Shown: positions 24,685 to 37,500, counted from the stretch's first letter. The stretch is 64,000 nucleotides of DNA from Campylorhamphus procurvoides (GCA_013396655.1 WBMV01004761.1:124186-188185); one strand, 5' to 3'. Numbers and translations are program-made. The notes: generated by a model not told the origin, from the sequence alone.

Positions 24685-26429
24685 GCATCAGCAGGCCCTC
24701 CATCTGGATGTTCTTGCTTGCTTGCTTACCAAGGGATGGGACAGCTGTTCCTGGCCCACCATCCCCAAGGCACACACCTTAAGAACTAGGGGCAGATAAA
24801 CATGCCAAGAAAACAAAAAAACCCAAACTCAAACCACTCCCCCTTCAACCATATTTGAATTTCAAACCCTCCTTGATACTGAAATCTGCCTGGCACATGG
24901 CTCCTGCAGGCAAAAAGGGTATGAAAATGTACACCTGTCTAAATAGGGAGGGAGAGCAAGAGCATCACGGCTGCCAAGCCCCAGCGCTGGGGTAGGATGA
25001 GAGTGTTGCCCCAGAGCTCTGCTTGGAGCCTCTAGTGCCAGCTCAGCAAGGAGGAGCTTGTAGGAAGGGCAGGCTTCACAATCAGAAATGTACATTCCAA
25101 GTCAAGGGATGCTCTGAAATGTTGGAGTGGGCTGCGAGGCAATTAGAGTTGATCAGGATGACTGACAGGATGGAAACTGCCAGGGGGAAGGGAGGGGAGC
25201 AGAGGAAAGAGCAGGTAGGCACCTGCTCTGGGCCAGACAGGCTCGCCAGCCTGCAGTAGCTTTTCAGGACTAGGCTGGGAGTTCCCAGTCCGAGCACCCA
25301 TTCATTCACAGCACTCAGCTCTACCTGCACCACTGCTTGGATGGGTTGGAGTCTACCTTCACTGAATGGGTTTAAAAATCCCTTTTCTTGCTCCACGAAA
25401 TACAGCGCAAGCAATATGAGAACAGTATATGTGCTGCAGTTCAAATATCAAAGCCCCCTGTCCTTCAAGCTGTCTGAAGCCTGCTTTGTTCTCTATTTAC
25501 CAGCCACACATTTCCAGCAGTGCTTTCCTACCCAGACATCATCTCTTCCGTGTATTTTGAAAACAGGCTCAATAAAACCGCACACCTCCTTTACTTTGAT
25601 TGCCCCATCTCTTCTCTTCCCTAGATTTCCAAGCTCCATCTAGAGATCCTACTTGATCTTTCCAGCCAAACCCCCAAGACATCTGCAAGCACAGCTGTGT
25701 AAGACATGGAGACAAAGACCCAAGCAATGAACATGTCTGCACAAGTATAAGTCTGCTGATGGAGATGCAGTTATACTGGCAAAACTGCTTTTCAGTGTTT
25801 TGAGCTGGTGGAATAAAACCAGACTTCAGAAACAGGAGCACTTTTTGCTAAAATAAAGTATGAGCAGTGCATTCAAAACAGGTAGCCCTACATATCAATC
25901 AGGACAGAAGCTGCAGGTGTTTTGAAGGAGGCATCTAAATCACCCTAGAGACAAGGCCCAAACCATGCTCAAACACTGCCACCATACCATGTTTTTTATG
26001 CCTTTTATTTGCAAAAGCATGTTCCTCACCCTGTACCTACCGGAGGAAAGCTGAACTATGGCTCCTACTCCACAAGACTCTTCTGGAACAACTCCAGCTG
26101 TTTCACCCTGTAGCATTTAACTCCCCAGAGGAAAACACAAAGACTTTCTCGGGTTATTCCCTGCAAACCAAAGCTCTGCTCTCATCAAATGGAACAAAGC
26201 ATTAAAGAAAACAAAATAAAGAAGTGAAGCACTGGGGTTTTCTCCCTCCTTCTTCCTTAAAGCACATCAAAGCATTTGCTTTCCCCTGACTCACAGCAAT
26301 AGTCAGGAGCTATCTACTAGCTTTGAAATTCCCCTCCTACCCCAGGCAGTAATAAAACATGAAGACAGAAAGCGTGAGATTCCAGGAGCACTAGGCAGCA
26401 GGAGAGATACATCCTGTCAGGCACACTGG

Positions 26430-26560
26430 ATCATTTTTATTTTTAACAGCATTACAGCGTTAGTGGGTGAAAGGGAAATTGTAGATGTAGCAAGATTTCA
26501 GTGAGCCATCTGCTGCGGCATCTCACCCAGTCTCCCTCTTGAGGTTTGTTCACTGGACTA
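26430..26560. other. Candidate conserved non-coding element
   Basis: A complex stretch with AT-rich words (catttttatttttaacagca, gggtgaaagggaaattgtag) surrounded by ordinary intron sequence. No repeat family or coding frame is recognised. This rests on its appearance only. Confidence 0.2.
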
Positions 26561-27254
26561 GGGAAGAAATGTCATCTCATGGACTGCAAACAGGCATAAT
26601 GACCCTAAATACATCAGTAGCTCTAAGTGACAGAGCACTGCACTACAGGCTGGCAGGAACCAGTGGCAAGGGTGATGTTCACTTTCATTTATCATTCTGA
26701 CCGGACAGGGTGCTGAGTTTGGAGAGGTGTTAGGTGCTGGCTGCTTCCAGGTACCTGTCTGGCAAAAAAGCTGGGCACCACAAGAGGAGGGATGCTATAA
26801 ATTACTTGGAGGCAGATGACAGGTTGGGGCAAGGAGAGACAGGGAACAATTCCAGAGGCACACACATAAAGACTGGGCATAGGTTTTTTAGGGCATCACC
26901 CTATATTAGTTGGGCCCAGGTGAGTGCTTTCTTTTACTGGAGATGTCTCCTCATAAGGTAGAAGGGTCTCAAGGAAAGGCCTCAGACAGATACCAAGACA
27001 AGTGCAGCAAGCAAGGAGAATAAGAAACCCAGAGAACAGAGGTGCACTAAAAGAATAACAGGTAAAGACAGAGACCTCCACAAGTACAAGAAGAGAAGGT
27101 AGAGTTGGCTGCATGACTCTGAAGGTGACCACTGTACTAGCATCTCACCATTGTGCTTTTTTGCCACTCTTCATAGTCTGACATTTCTACCCTACCAAGC
27201 TAATGATACACAGTCATAAGGTATGTTATGCTTATGCAGGATAACCAAGTCTCA

Positions 27255-27470
27255 CCTTAATCTTTTCCTAAATTAGATAAACAGATTGATCTCCTTATGA
27301 TTCTGAGAACAAAGCTAACTCTCCATCCCTCAGATTATCTTGTAACTCTTTTCTGCATTCTTTTCAGTTTTTCAGCAGCCTTTTCTGAGGGCTGACGCTG
27401 GATTTAAACAGCATATTTTAGCACCAGTCTCCCCAGCACTGCCTGCAGAAGTAAAGTCTCATTCTTAGGG
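27255..27470 (-). mobile_element. Ancient degraded CR1/L3-like fragment (antisense)
   Basis: 'aattagataaacagattgat', 'gtaactcttttctgcattct' and 'tttttcagcagccttttctg' occur in the same order as in the antisense of old amniote CR1/L3 3' regions. Divergence is high and the limits are approximate. Confidence 0.4.
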
Positions 27471-29808
27471 CTACTCACTGTTGCCCTTCCAGCTGTGAAA
27501 CACCTCATACAACTGCAAGGCTTGATGGGTCCTTAAATGGGTCATGTGACAAGATTCTTTGCTTGATGCACAGTCAGTTCCAAGTCATCCACATCTAGAG
27601 ACTTTTAGCTAATTGTTCCAAAACTAACACACCCCCCCAATCCCAACAAAAGCCTTTTAAGAAAGTCTCAATTTCTGCTTCACTATCCCAAGTGATAATA
27701 CAGAAAACCATGAAGTTTGAACTCCCTCATTACAGGTAAAGTGACTTCCTGCCCTGTCTTCACAACTACAGTCTTCTACAAAAGTACATTGCTGTACATT
27801 CTCAAAGATCGTGAAGTTCCCTCTTCCACCTTTTCTTTCTCAGGCGACACAGCCCTAGTTATTCTCATCCTTCCTCCCACACCATATTTCTAAAGACCTT
27901 AATAATTTCTGTTGGTTTGCTGGATGCTCTCTTGTTTGCGCACATCCTTCTCAAAGAGTTGCATTACCTCTGAGCCTGGCCATTCAGCAACACCTCACCT
28001 GTGTGGAGGGGAGCACTAATTGCTTCCTGCACCTTAGAGGTCACTCCTCACATGGCTTTCCTCGTGTTTTTCTGCTCCCCAGCACTAACTCATCCTACTC
28101 CAAAACTCTGGCAATACCAACACCTTCCCCTGCCCTGCCCAGCCAGGGTCTCCTTATCAGATTAGAACCCTTCTGAGTACAGCTTTGCAAGTATTTGAAG
28201 GTCCACAAAGAAGATGCTTCCCATCTCCCACCCCTTCCTCCTTTGTTTACAAGGCTGACACTTGGGGCAGTGACACAGACTGACTTAATTCAAGATCTAT
28301 TACATCCCTCACCCCCGCTCAGCTGCGAGGGAGGCCATCCTCTCAGGCAAGGGCGTCAACCGACAAATGCATGCTGGTGGATTTTTAATTAGCATATTCT
28401 CCCATCTCCTTAACAGAATAAACACTAACTACTCAATTGTTTATGCTAGAATATTTAAACAGGCTGGATATAGTTCCATTCTTTTCGCCTGTATTTTAAG
28501 GGATCAGACCTTTACTAGAAGTTCTCTCAGGTGGCTGCTCACCATGCAAAAGTTGCCTTAGTCTACAAGCACTTTCAGGGAAATTTCATAAGGCTTTGCC
28601 CACATGACCACATCTAATTTTGCAAAACAGCCTTGTCACCTGTTCGGATTTGCGCTTGGATTTACTTTTGAAAATTAACTCATCACTTCTGATCTTCTTT
28701 GCAAGGTGAAGACAGAATGTTTACCATCACATTTTATTTGTTCCTCTTTTCCATGCAGCCAGGAGCTAATTCTTTCTTCTATCCAATGGCTGCATCAGCT
28801 CCTTCTGCCCTAGCTGGGAGCTCACACTGAGTTTAGCATCCACCACAAACTCAGTTCCTTCCTCCCAGATTTATAACTTTGTGACTAATGCCAACTCAAA
28901 CTGCCTTTTCTGCGTTGTGAGTAATAGCGAGTCCCTACCGCAGTTTGGTGGACACACAACAATAATTCATTTCCAGGTTTATGCCTCAAGACTTAGAGTC
29001 CAGCAAAACCAAATCACCAACTTGCATGCACAGTCATCCTGGAGAAGATGTCTGCTTTACCAGCAGCACCTGAGAGCCTTCTGAGCTCAGTGGGTTTACA
29101 TAAAGGGAACACAGACCATAAGCACGGGGAGCAAAGGGATGAATCCCTCTTAAGATCTTCCTTGGGACCCAAAGGCACTAAATTTTTGGCTCAAGAGCCC
29201 AAGTATCCTGAGGCCATCTGCAGACACTGTTTCCAATCTGTGTCACTGCCAGGTGCTCTCTACCCTCCAGCAGAAGACATCAGACGTTGATAATCATTTC
29301 ATGCAGAAGACAAGGCCTGCTGCCATCTGAGTTTCCTCTAAGTACAAGACTATGCCAAGATTGTCTCCTCCCCCAACTCTGAAGGGGCCCACAACAGTCT
29401 TCTAAAAACCACTGTTTAAATGGCAAAACCAGGGCCAGATCAACACGCTACTCTCCTACTAAATGTACTCTTGTGCAAAATGGCACTTTCAAGAATAGCA
29501 CTCTCCTACTGATCCATGTCAGCAACGCATCAGGAAACAGCTGGATGATTTAAGGGAGCACATCAGAGCACTTCTTCCATGCAGGTCAACAGGATAGAGT
29601 ACGTCATCTCCCCACAGGCAACACCATGTAGTCTCCTTGTTGGTATGACAGAGACAGAGGTCACATTGCTGGTGGCAGCTGGGTATGTGCAGGGTTTTGC
29701 TCTGCAGTGAGCTGGGAACAGAGACTTGCACAGAAACCAGTGAGAATATCCCTAGGGGAAAAGGAAAAGGGTGACAAAGCAAGAAACTGTTCTGCACACA
29801 GAATTACA

Positions 29809-29852
29809 GGGGTGCAGAGGGGATGAGCACAGGGTGCAGAGGGGATAAGCAC
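29809..29852. repeat. 22-bp tandem duplication
   Basis: Two adjacent 22-base copies, gggtgcagaggggatgagca plus ca and its neighbour, differ at a single base (g/a). This indicates a recent local duplication. Confidence 0.9.
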
Positions 29853-32800
29853 AGGCACGGTGTCGATTAAAGTAGGTCTGGGAGTGTACAATTCTTCCAG
29901 GGAGTGAAAGGGAACAGACACAGGAAATGTGTAGCCACTTTTCTGGACAGAGAAAGGCAGGGAGGTTTTTCAGCTTGCTGCTCAGAGGTAGCACAGCTGT
30001 GGTGGTTCACGAAAGGAACTGCAGAACATGCTGAAAGCAGGCAGCATGCATCCTGCCTGTGACTGCTTTCTCATGTGCTGATGCAACGTGCCACCTTTCA
30101 AATACAGAGTCCCTTAAGAGATCCAGCCCTTTTCTTTAATGCAATAGCACAAACAGGCAACACAAACGTGAATCTTCAAAACCTTGTTTTAAGCCAGACC
30201 CATACTTCCAACTGCTCATTTCTCTGGGGAAAAACAGCATGCATAAAACAAGACCTCTCTCTCTTCCCAGCACAATAACCATGAGGGTAGAGGCTACTGG
30301 CATCAACAATTAGACTAAAGCACATCAAGAACAGTAGGCTTTGCTCAAAAGATGCAGCAGGCTATAACCATATAAGCTGTGTAGACACTCTTAACAGTTT
30401 GGCCTGAGAAGAGCACTGGGATACTGGGAAAGGTATTCCACTCCCCAGCCTGGCTTTATGAAGGAGAGGAGGAAGGGACTTGAAAACAGAAGAGGGAGAA
30501 TGGCAGGCAGGCAACATCAACATACAAAAGCCATGGGGAGAACAGAAGCCTTTCCAGCACTGCTTAGGAATCACGTGTCAGGAACATATAGGGAGTGTAC
30601 AAAGATAACTCTGTAATGGGCAGCCAGTGCTATGCAGAGAAACACAGAGGAAAAGGTTCTGCATCTCACACTTAGCAAGTGAGTCTTGGGCTTCCTGCAG
30701 CTAATCTGTATTTGGAGCAGAGGGCAGACACCCAGCTCCACGCTGGAAGGACATTAAGCAAGAAGGCAGTGCCAACCATAGGCCTGCAGGCTCAGAGAAA
30801 AGCCATTTCATACTGCAAGCCTTTGCTTTACAAGCTTGGCACTGACTCCACAAATCTCACCCTCTCTTTGTTGCAGAGTGTGTACATGCATGTGTGTTTC
30901 TTTTTCAATCCTTGATTTCAGTTTTTCTCCTTTTAACCAACTTTCAAGGCAATGTTTCAGGCCTGCCCCCTAAGTCATAACTGTGAACAAGCCAGAGGGT
31001 TGCACTCAGGATGAAGGCTGCAGGTAGAGCTGCCTCCCAAGAAGGCCATGTTCAAGGCAGTTCCTGCAGAAATCAACTCCCCATATGGATAGAGAGGTGA
31101 CGAGCCCTTCCCAGCAAGGGCCTGAGCTGTGCAGTGCATAGGAAAGAGGCCGAGGGCTGCAGTTTCAGGCAGCAGGCACTCCAACAATGAACACAGAGCT
31201 ACCTTCAGAGGGGCCAGCTGCCCCACAGCATGGTCCTTCAGAGCTAGAGTATCAGGACCAGCAACACAGTTGCTAAGATCAAAGTGGCAGATGGATACAG
31301 GGACTCCCTCCCACCTCTCTCCCTTCCTGGAAATCTGCATTTCAGTTTCCAGCTCAGTCTGCAAGCAAGCTCCAAGATCCCCAGGTTCATTTCCAGAACG
31401 AGGAGGAACAGCAGACTGCTGTGTTGAGACCAGACACAGCATAAACCTTCCTCTGACTCATGCAGCATCTCAGAAGCCATGGCCCATTCGGGGCTCTGTT
31501 GCTCCCCGTCCCCTCTTCATTGCCTCCTGAGCCATCAGGCAAGGCCTGGGACCCTGCAGAGCCAGTACGACCAGTAGCAAACCTGCTCCTTTGCTTCAAA
31601 GCTCCAAGTAGGGCCTCTGCCTCCTTGTGAGAAAGGCAGTGTGGAGAAGAGGCAGTGGGCTTGGCACACTGGCCACTTGCCGCAAGGAGCTGCCAGGTAG
31701 GGGGGAAGGCTCCTGGATTCAACAACTGTGGGCTGCCCAGCAAGTTCTCAGTGGCAGGAGGAGCAGGAAAGGAGTAGCCTGCCACCAAGAATTGCTTCAT
31801 TCCCTCTCCCTGGAAAGCAGCTACTAGATTAAAAAAGCCTTTAAAACAGCGCTGTCATTCAAGGACATGGAGACAAAATCCATTTTCCAAACATTCCCAT
31901 CACCTTGTCTCCTTTGTGCACCACAAAAAGCTCCGCGTAAGATCCGGCCCCAGCCTCCAGCAATCCTTATCATCCTTGCCCATCCCTACCCATGGCAGAG
32001 CTCTCAGATGCTTTGATATGCAAATTGTGCACAGGATCCATAACCAGCACTGTCTGCAATTAGCGGTGCACAGGGAGTACCCTACACCCAGGGCCTCCTC
32101 CCTCATGAATCCAGCACCCCACAGCTGCGCATGCTTCACGTCAGACAACGCAGGTTCCAGCCGCCTTTCCTGGGAGCGGGAGGTGCTGCCTGCAGTCCTT
32201 GGGACTTCAGCACACAGCCTCACCCTGGCTGCCAGGATGGAGATGGAGCACTTACAGAAGGGATGCAGGCTGGCGTTGCACCTCGGTGTGGACAGGAGGG
32301 TGTCAGAGGAGCTGCTGGCAGTACGCTGCGGGGCTCACCATGACCAGAGGCTCATGGACAGTGTACTTAGCAACAGACAAAAAGCAGAGCTTTGGCACTG
32401 ACAGTTCTCAGGCTTTTATTGCAAACCTCACACTACCTGGGATTTTCTTAAAGAATTAAATAATTTCATGAAGATTTTTTTTTTTACAAAACCAAAAATA
32501 CCCTTCAAGCAAGTTCCTAGCCCACTTTATTGCCGAAGAAAGCTAAAAAATGTAAGCAAGGATATTTTACAAACCAAGACAGAAAAAGTATTTAAAAATC
32601 CAAACCAGAAGGAAAGCACACTTAGTATTTTTCTTTTCTTGGCTCAACTCATGGCTTCAGGACAATTCAGGATAGTCGCACTGCACTCTGGTGAAAGGGC
32701 TAGAAAATGGAGCATTGCAAAGCCCCACGGCAATGCCTTCTTGACAAGAAAACTGACACCCTCAGAAAATACAGTAGCTTCAGTTCCTTCCAAGGTTATT

Positions 32801-33858
32801 GAAGACAGGAACAGACAAAAATAGAGCAAACTTAGTGCAACAAAACATACTTATGAGCCAAACCAGAGCCTCTTCCCAACCCCCTCAAAGGCATCTTCTT
32901 TCATGTTTATTTTGCTCTTATGGTATCCAGGCAAAGACTGCAGAATAGACTTCTCTCCTCACAAAGATAGTGTATTCCTACTACTAAAAGGCTCCAGATG
33001 AAAGAAAGGTCCTTCCTAGGTAGGCACCAGCTAATTGCAGTCATTAGAAGTAGCATCCTTAATGCTTTGCTATTTCTGGTCTAACAGAGTCCTCCTGGAG
33101 CCAGTTACCTGCTGAGTGGTCTGCTTTCCACTCTCTCGGAAGCATTAAGAAAATAAAAACCTATTAGGGACTGTACAGCACGAGTGTTTGGAGGGGAGGG
33201 GTACTGGTCCCTGCAATGCACTTGCAAAGGCTCTGTCCCACGCTCAGGTGGGGCATCTGCAGGACCATCCAAGGAGTATCTGTGCCATACAACCCTTCAG
33301 TGGCTTTGCTAATGGGATGCTCCTGCTCCACAGCTCCTGACTTTCCATGGATGCTTACTCCAGAGGATGACATGATGGACCAGGACACTTTCACAGTAAC
33401 AAACAAATCCAGGGGAGAGAGGACCCCTCGAGGGCTATGCACAACTAAATTAGCCACCCTGAGCACACACGGATTGGCCTTTTGTTTCTAACTCCTACTA
33501 TCAAGGGGAGAGCAAGGGTGGGAGGTGCCCAGAGCGCCAAAACACATGGTCTCCAACCAGCTGAGAGCTACCAAACCTGCTAACGGACACGGGGCTAACT
33601 GCAGACACATTGCAGATTTTTGGCACGATGCCTTCTCTAGCAGGTAGCTACACACAGGTTGCACTCTAGGGTAGGAGGAAACAACATGGTTTGCTGATAT
33701 GGAGGGGCTGATATGGAGACAGGAGCAAAGTAGAAAGCAACTGCTTGGCTACCTGGCCACGGACAGGAGCCCTACCCAACAGCCCTCAGCCAAGTATTCC
33801 AGGGTAGGGGAGGCAGGGCGGTGTCAGAAACCTGCTCGCTACTGCGAGCCTCCCAACA

Positions 33859-33917
33859 TCGCCGCTGCCTCCCTGCTGCTCGCCATGGCAGCGGCGACCG
33901 GAGGAGCAGCAGGGAGG
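33859..33917. repeat. Two interleaved perfect inverted repeats
   Basis: Arm A TCGCCGCTGCC (33859-33869) is the exact reverse complement of GGCAGCGGCGA (33887-33897). Arm B CCTCCCTGCTGCTC (33868-33881) is the exact reverse complement of GAGCAGCAGGGAGG (33904-33917). The order A-B-A'-B', with A and B overlapping by two bases, is the topology of an H-type pseudoknot if transcribed, or of two competing hairpins. Confidence 0.85.
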
Positions 33918-34075
33918 GGGCAGGCAGCTCCCAGAGCCCGAGCTCGCACACAAGCGCCGAGCGCAGCAGAGACGGAGCCCGGGCCGCCCCGCGGGAAGGG
34001 CCCGGGGACCCCCGGGGGAGGTGGCGCCGAGCGACGACAAAGGACGGGGTCCCGGGAGGCGGAAAGCAGCGCCGT

Positions 34076-34110
34076 GGGGCCGCGGGGCGGGGGGCCGGGA
34101 GGCCAGGGGG
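34076..34110 (+). other. G-quadruplex-capable G-run cluster
   Basis: Five runs of three or more G (gggg, gggg, gggggg, ggg, ggggg) with short loops lie on the plus strand about 80 bases left of the gap. The motif rule G3+N1-7 ×4 is met. Actual folding is not shown. Confidence 0.7.
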
Positions 34111-34132
34111 ACACTACGGGCGCGCCCCCCGC

Positions 34133-34170
34133 CCCGCTCCGGTCCGCCCCGCTCCGCTCCGGTCCGCCCC
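34133..34170. repeat. 20-bp-spaced GC-rich direct repeat
   Basis: The 17-base string ccgctccggtccgcccc occurs twice, at 34134-34150 and 34154-34170, with cgct between. The duplication lies directly beside the assembly gap, which suggests that the missing sequence may be more of the same low-complexity GC-rich DNA. Confidence 0.85.
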
Positions 34171-34175
34171 GCCCC

Positions 34176-34186
34176 AAGATGGCAGC
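34176..34186 (+). promoter_or_regulatory. YY1-like motif
   Basis: AAGATGGCAGC differs by one base from the strong YY1 consensus AAGATGGCGGC. YY1 sites just downstream of the transcription start are common in promoters of mitochondrial ribosomal protein genes, so this may mark the MRPL14 start region. The ATGGCAGCGGCG core also occurs at 33885-33896. Confidence 0.5.
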
Positions 34187-34192
34187 GGCGCC

Positions 34193-34315
34193 NNNNNNNN
34201 NNNNNNNNNNNNNNNNNNNNNNNNNNNNNNNNNNNNNNNNNNNNNNNNNNNNNNNNNNNNNNNNNNNNNNNNNNNNNNNNNNNNNNNNNNNNNNNNNNNN
34301 NNNNNNNNNNNNNNN
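34193..34315. other. Assembly gap (123 N)
   Basis: A run of undetermined bases in the most GC-rich part of the promoter island. It probably hides part of the core promoter and/or untranslated first exons of TMEM63B and MRPL14. Open frames running through the N-run are not meaningful. Confidence 0.99.
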
Positions 34316-34560
34316 CGGCCCTGCTCGCCGGTGGGCTCTGCGGCGCCGGGGCTGGCCGGGCCCTCCCCGCAAGCGAAGCGCTTGCAGGTGTCGCCGCTGC
34401 CCTGAGCGCAGGGCCTGGGCCGTGTCAGCCCGTGGCGTGGGGCAGGTCCGGGTGGCGGGCGGCGCAGCCGGGGCCTGCAGGCACGGTGTCGCTGGCACAG
34501 TGCAGGTGGCGTGACCGGGAGCAGCACCCCGAGCTCCCTCTGGGCTGTGGGCCCTGTCCC

Positions 34561-37500
34561 AGCTGCATGGCCCGGGGAAGGAGGAAAACAACACCCTGAA
34601 ACTCCCGCACCTTTGTCCTTCAGAGGAAGGTTCCTTTGCTCAGAACTCGTGTGGGGCTGTGCTGCCGGGGCTAGGCCTGTGTGGGTATGAATAGTCATGC
34701 AGCAAAATTAGACCGAAATTCCTGTGTCCTGACAAGTGTGGCATTTGCTCGAGTTGTGTCACACGGACCCGGGAAGTGTGGGCACTGGTCTGTGCTTTGC
34801 TGATCGTTCTCCATAAAGCTCCTTTGGAGGTCCCGTGAGTAAGGGGAGCCAATCTGGGGGAGAAGACAGTACGACAGATTTCTTAAAAACCTGAATAACT
34901 TACTCTGTAGTAAAAGCGGGCGGGCAGCCAGCCTTTTTAACAGCAATATATAGATGCTCGTCTGAGCTGGGTTCACTTGTCTGGTTGGAGAGTTCTCCAG
35001 GCTTACCTGGGATAGTCTTGTTTGAAAGAAGAACTGAGTTAAAGGAAGTTTCTGAATCGGAAGTGAGGTTTATACCAGCAAAGCTGCATGTCACTCTGTG
35101 CTGCCTTGCAATGCACTTGTCTCCAAGTCAGGTGCTTCCTAAGCTTGAATTCTGTCATTAGGTGTACTTTTCTGCTGTAGCTTTATCAGGAAGGCCCAGA
35201 GCCTTGCTCTTTATTCTGTGAACAACTTGCCTAGGTCAGTGGTACTTGACTTTTTTTTTTCTTGTGGTTGAGCCACAGCTCCTCACCTTCTCTTTCTTGT
35301 TTGTGTCAGTCTCCCAGCCACAGCTTCCCCCCAGCATGGTTACTGCTGTCTGGGTTGCTCGTTGCGGCCTGGTCACCCAGGTTGGGGCTCAGAACAGAAT
35401 CTGAGCTTTGTGGCTTTCCACCATTGTCCTGTTCTTGAGACCTCAGTTCTTCTAAAACTAGTAAAGATACATTTGGTTGGTGATAGCAGCGTTAACTTAT
35501 GGGAGTGTGGGCAGTTTTCTGAATTCACATGTAATTCCAAAGGCAGAGATAGAGAAGGATGTTTCTGGGCTTCACCTCAAGCCCCACAGATCACACCAGA
35601 GAAGAGCCTCTGTGACTAACCCAGTACCTGCTCTACTACTCATTTCTTTTGATCTCACAGAGTCAGTTGTCTTCTCCATAGCTTAATTTTCTGCCAGTGC
35701 ATTGGCAATAATCCCTCCCCATTTTAGTACAGGGCTGTGAGTATGAATATATAGAATGGGTTTAGGTGTTTGAATACTAGAGAAGTGCCATCAGTACTTT
35801 AGAATTGGGACTTCTGAATACTTAAAATGGCAAAAGTAAGTTTTCTTTTAAAGGTATTCAGGTCTTTTGTTATCTGATTGTGGTCTGGAAAATGAGAGTG
35901 GTATGTTTTGCCTCAAAATTGTTAACACATGTACCTGTAATGAGTTTCTGTTGGTAACTTGGATCAATAGTTATCCTGTTTAATAGCTAATCCCAGTCAT
36001 AAACAGTTTAAAAAGACTTAATTCCTCTTTGTGAATCCTGGCAATTTTGTCTGTCATTAATGTAAAACCAATTTTGTCTTAGTAATGAATATTTTGTGTG
36101 TTTTTAACACACAACCCTTAATCACATTGTTTCCTTTATGAGGAGAGCTGTGAATGGATTGAGTCCTGTCATTCACAGTTGGCTCTTGTAGTTCACCTTG
36201 ACAGCCAGTCTATAAATAAACCTGCAGTGGCAGACTAGGGGTTTAGGTATTTGCACTGTGTATACAGTCTTGGGTTTATTTCCTGTGTTTTAATGATGGA
36301 TGACAGATGCAGTTCGAGTCTTTATGGTGCCTGAAGCATGTCTGGTTTGGCCTTTTAGAAGGATGAAGGTGGTGCTGGTCCCCACTCTTTGTGCGGATCA
36401 TGCTAGTACTATTAAAGTGGAGAATGTCCCTCCTTTATTTTGTGTGTTTGACAGCAGGCTTTGGTAGTAGGTCTCAGCATTTGCTTTGTAACATCCATTG
36501 TTTTTCCATGGGGCCTGTGTGTGGATGAGTTACTAGCAGAAAGAAGGAAAAGAAATAGCTGAATGGTTATGGAACTACAGACCTTAGGAATATAGGAAGC
36601 AGGTGTCAGTTCCAAAACTTGTGATTAAAAAGGAAAGTAATACTGGATTTCTAGATAACAGCACTCTTTAAAATTATATCCACTCTGGGATGCAGGCAGG
36701 GTAAGAATGGATTTTAGGATATATGCCACTGATAAGAACTTAGAGCTGTTGCATAGGTCTTTTCAGTGCTCAGATGCAGACCTTTTCAGTGCTCCCATGG
36801 CTGTGTCAGTAGTGCAGATTCATGCAGACCATTCTTGTGAAGCACACTGATGTTTTTGCCAAAATCAAAGAGTACCTTTTCTTATCCAGATCTCCTGGTG
36901 TTTCTTTGCAGATAGTGTCACCACATAAGCCTGGGTTGGCAGTGAAAAGAAGAAGTCCCAGTCCTGTGTTTTGCCACATTTTCTTGCATGAGATTCATGT
37001 GGCCATAGGTTGAGTTGGATCAGGAAACTGATCTAGCTGAAAACTGTGACTGATTCCCTTAAGCGCCACTAAAAGCCAGCATAAGGGAGGTGCTGGAAAT
37101 GCCTTTTGGGGAGACACAGGGCTTCTGAGTGCCCTGATGCTCATTCAAAGTGAGTATGCAATCCTGTCCTCCTTATCTGGAAGATGTCCTTGCTTTGTAT
37201 CAGTTGCCTGAGGTGGTCTACTCATGTGTTTGCACGTGTTTGGCGAAAATACTGTACATGGCCCAATTCTGTTAGCTGGGATGAAATTTTCCAGAATTTC
37301 TGCGTTCAGGAACCACTCAAGATTGCAGTAAGTATAAGTTAGTTCTTTAATATCAAGGAAAAACAGTGAAGGTGATAGCTTTAGCACTTGAAAATTGTGC
37401 AGTGTTTTAATAACTTCCAGAGGTTTATAACTGGTGAAGAGTTCTTTGTTGTGTGGAGTTGGAATTTGATGTCAGTCTGTTGCATTGAATGGGGTAAGGC

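Larger units (their letters stand above)
5249..33829 (-). other. TMEM63B: Long 5' intron region of TMEM63B
   Basis: The first coding exon has a splice acceptor directly upstream of its start codon, so at least one untranslated exon must lie further right; the most likely place is the CpG island near 34 kb. One or more 5' UTR exons may be hidden in this span; I could not identify them. Contents otherwise: CR1 LINE fragments, short tandem and simple repeats, a candidate retroposed sequence (18.8-19.2 kb) and a few AT-rich, complex stretches listed separately. The many open frames of 60-160 codons overlap on both strands and show no recognisable protein similarity. Confidence 0.6.
33830..34560. 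promoter_or_regulatory. CpG island, inferred bidirectional TMEM63B/MRPL14 promoter
   Basis: GC content and CpG density rise sharply here compared with both flanks, and the island contains the assembly gap. It lies between TMEM63B, which runs left on the minus strand, and MRPL14, which runs right on the plus strand. Both genes need an untranslated first exon, because their first coding exons are preceded by splice acceptors. A shared head-to-head promoter is the simplest reading and matches the remembered human arrangement. The island has no obvious TATA box. It carries a YY1-like motif, G-runs and short GC-rich direct repeats. Confidence 0.75.

Noticed and set aside
33699..34599. Long frames across the CpG island (up to 271 codons)
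   Set aside because: They are open only because the DNA is GC-rich and because the 123 N are translated as unknown residues. They occur in five frames at once.
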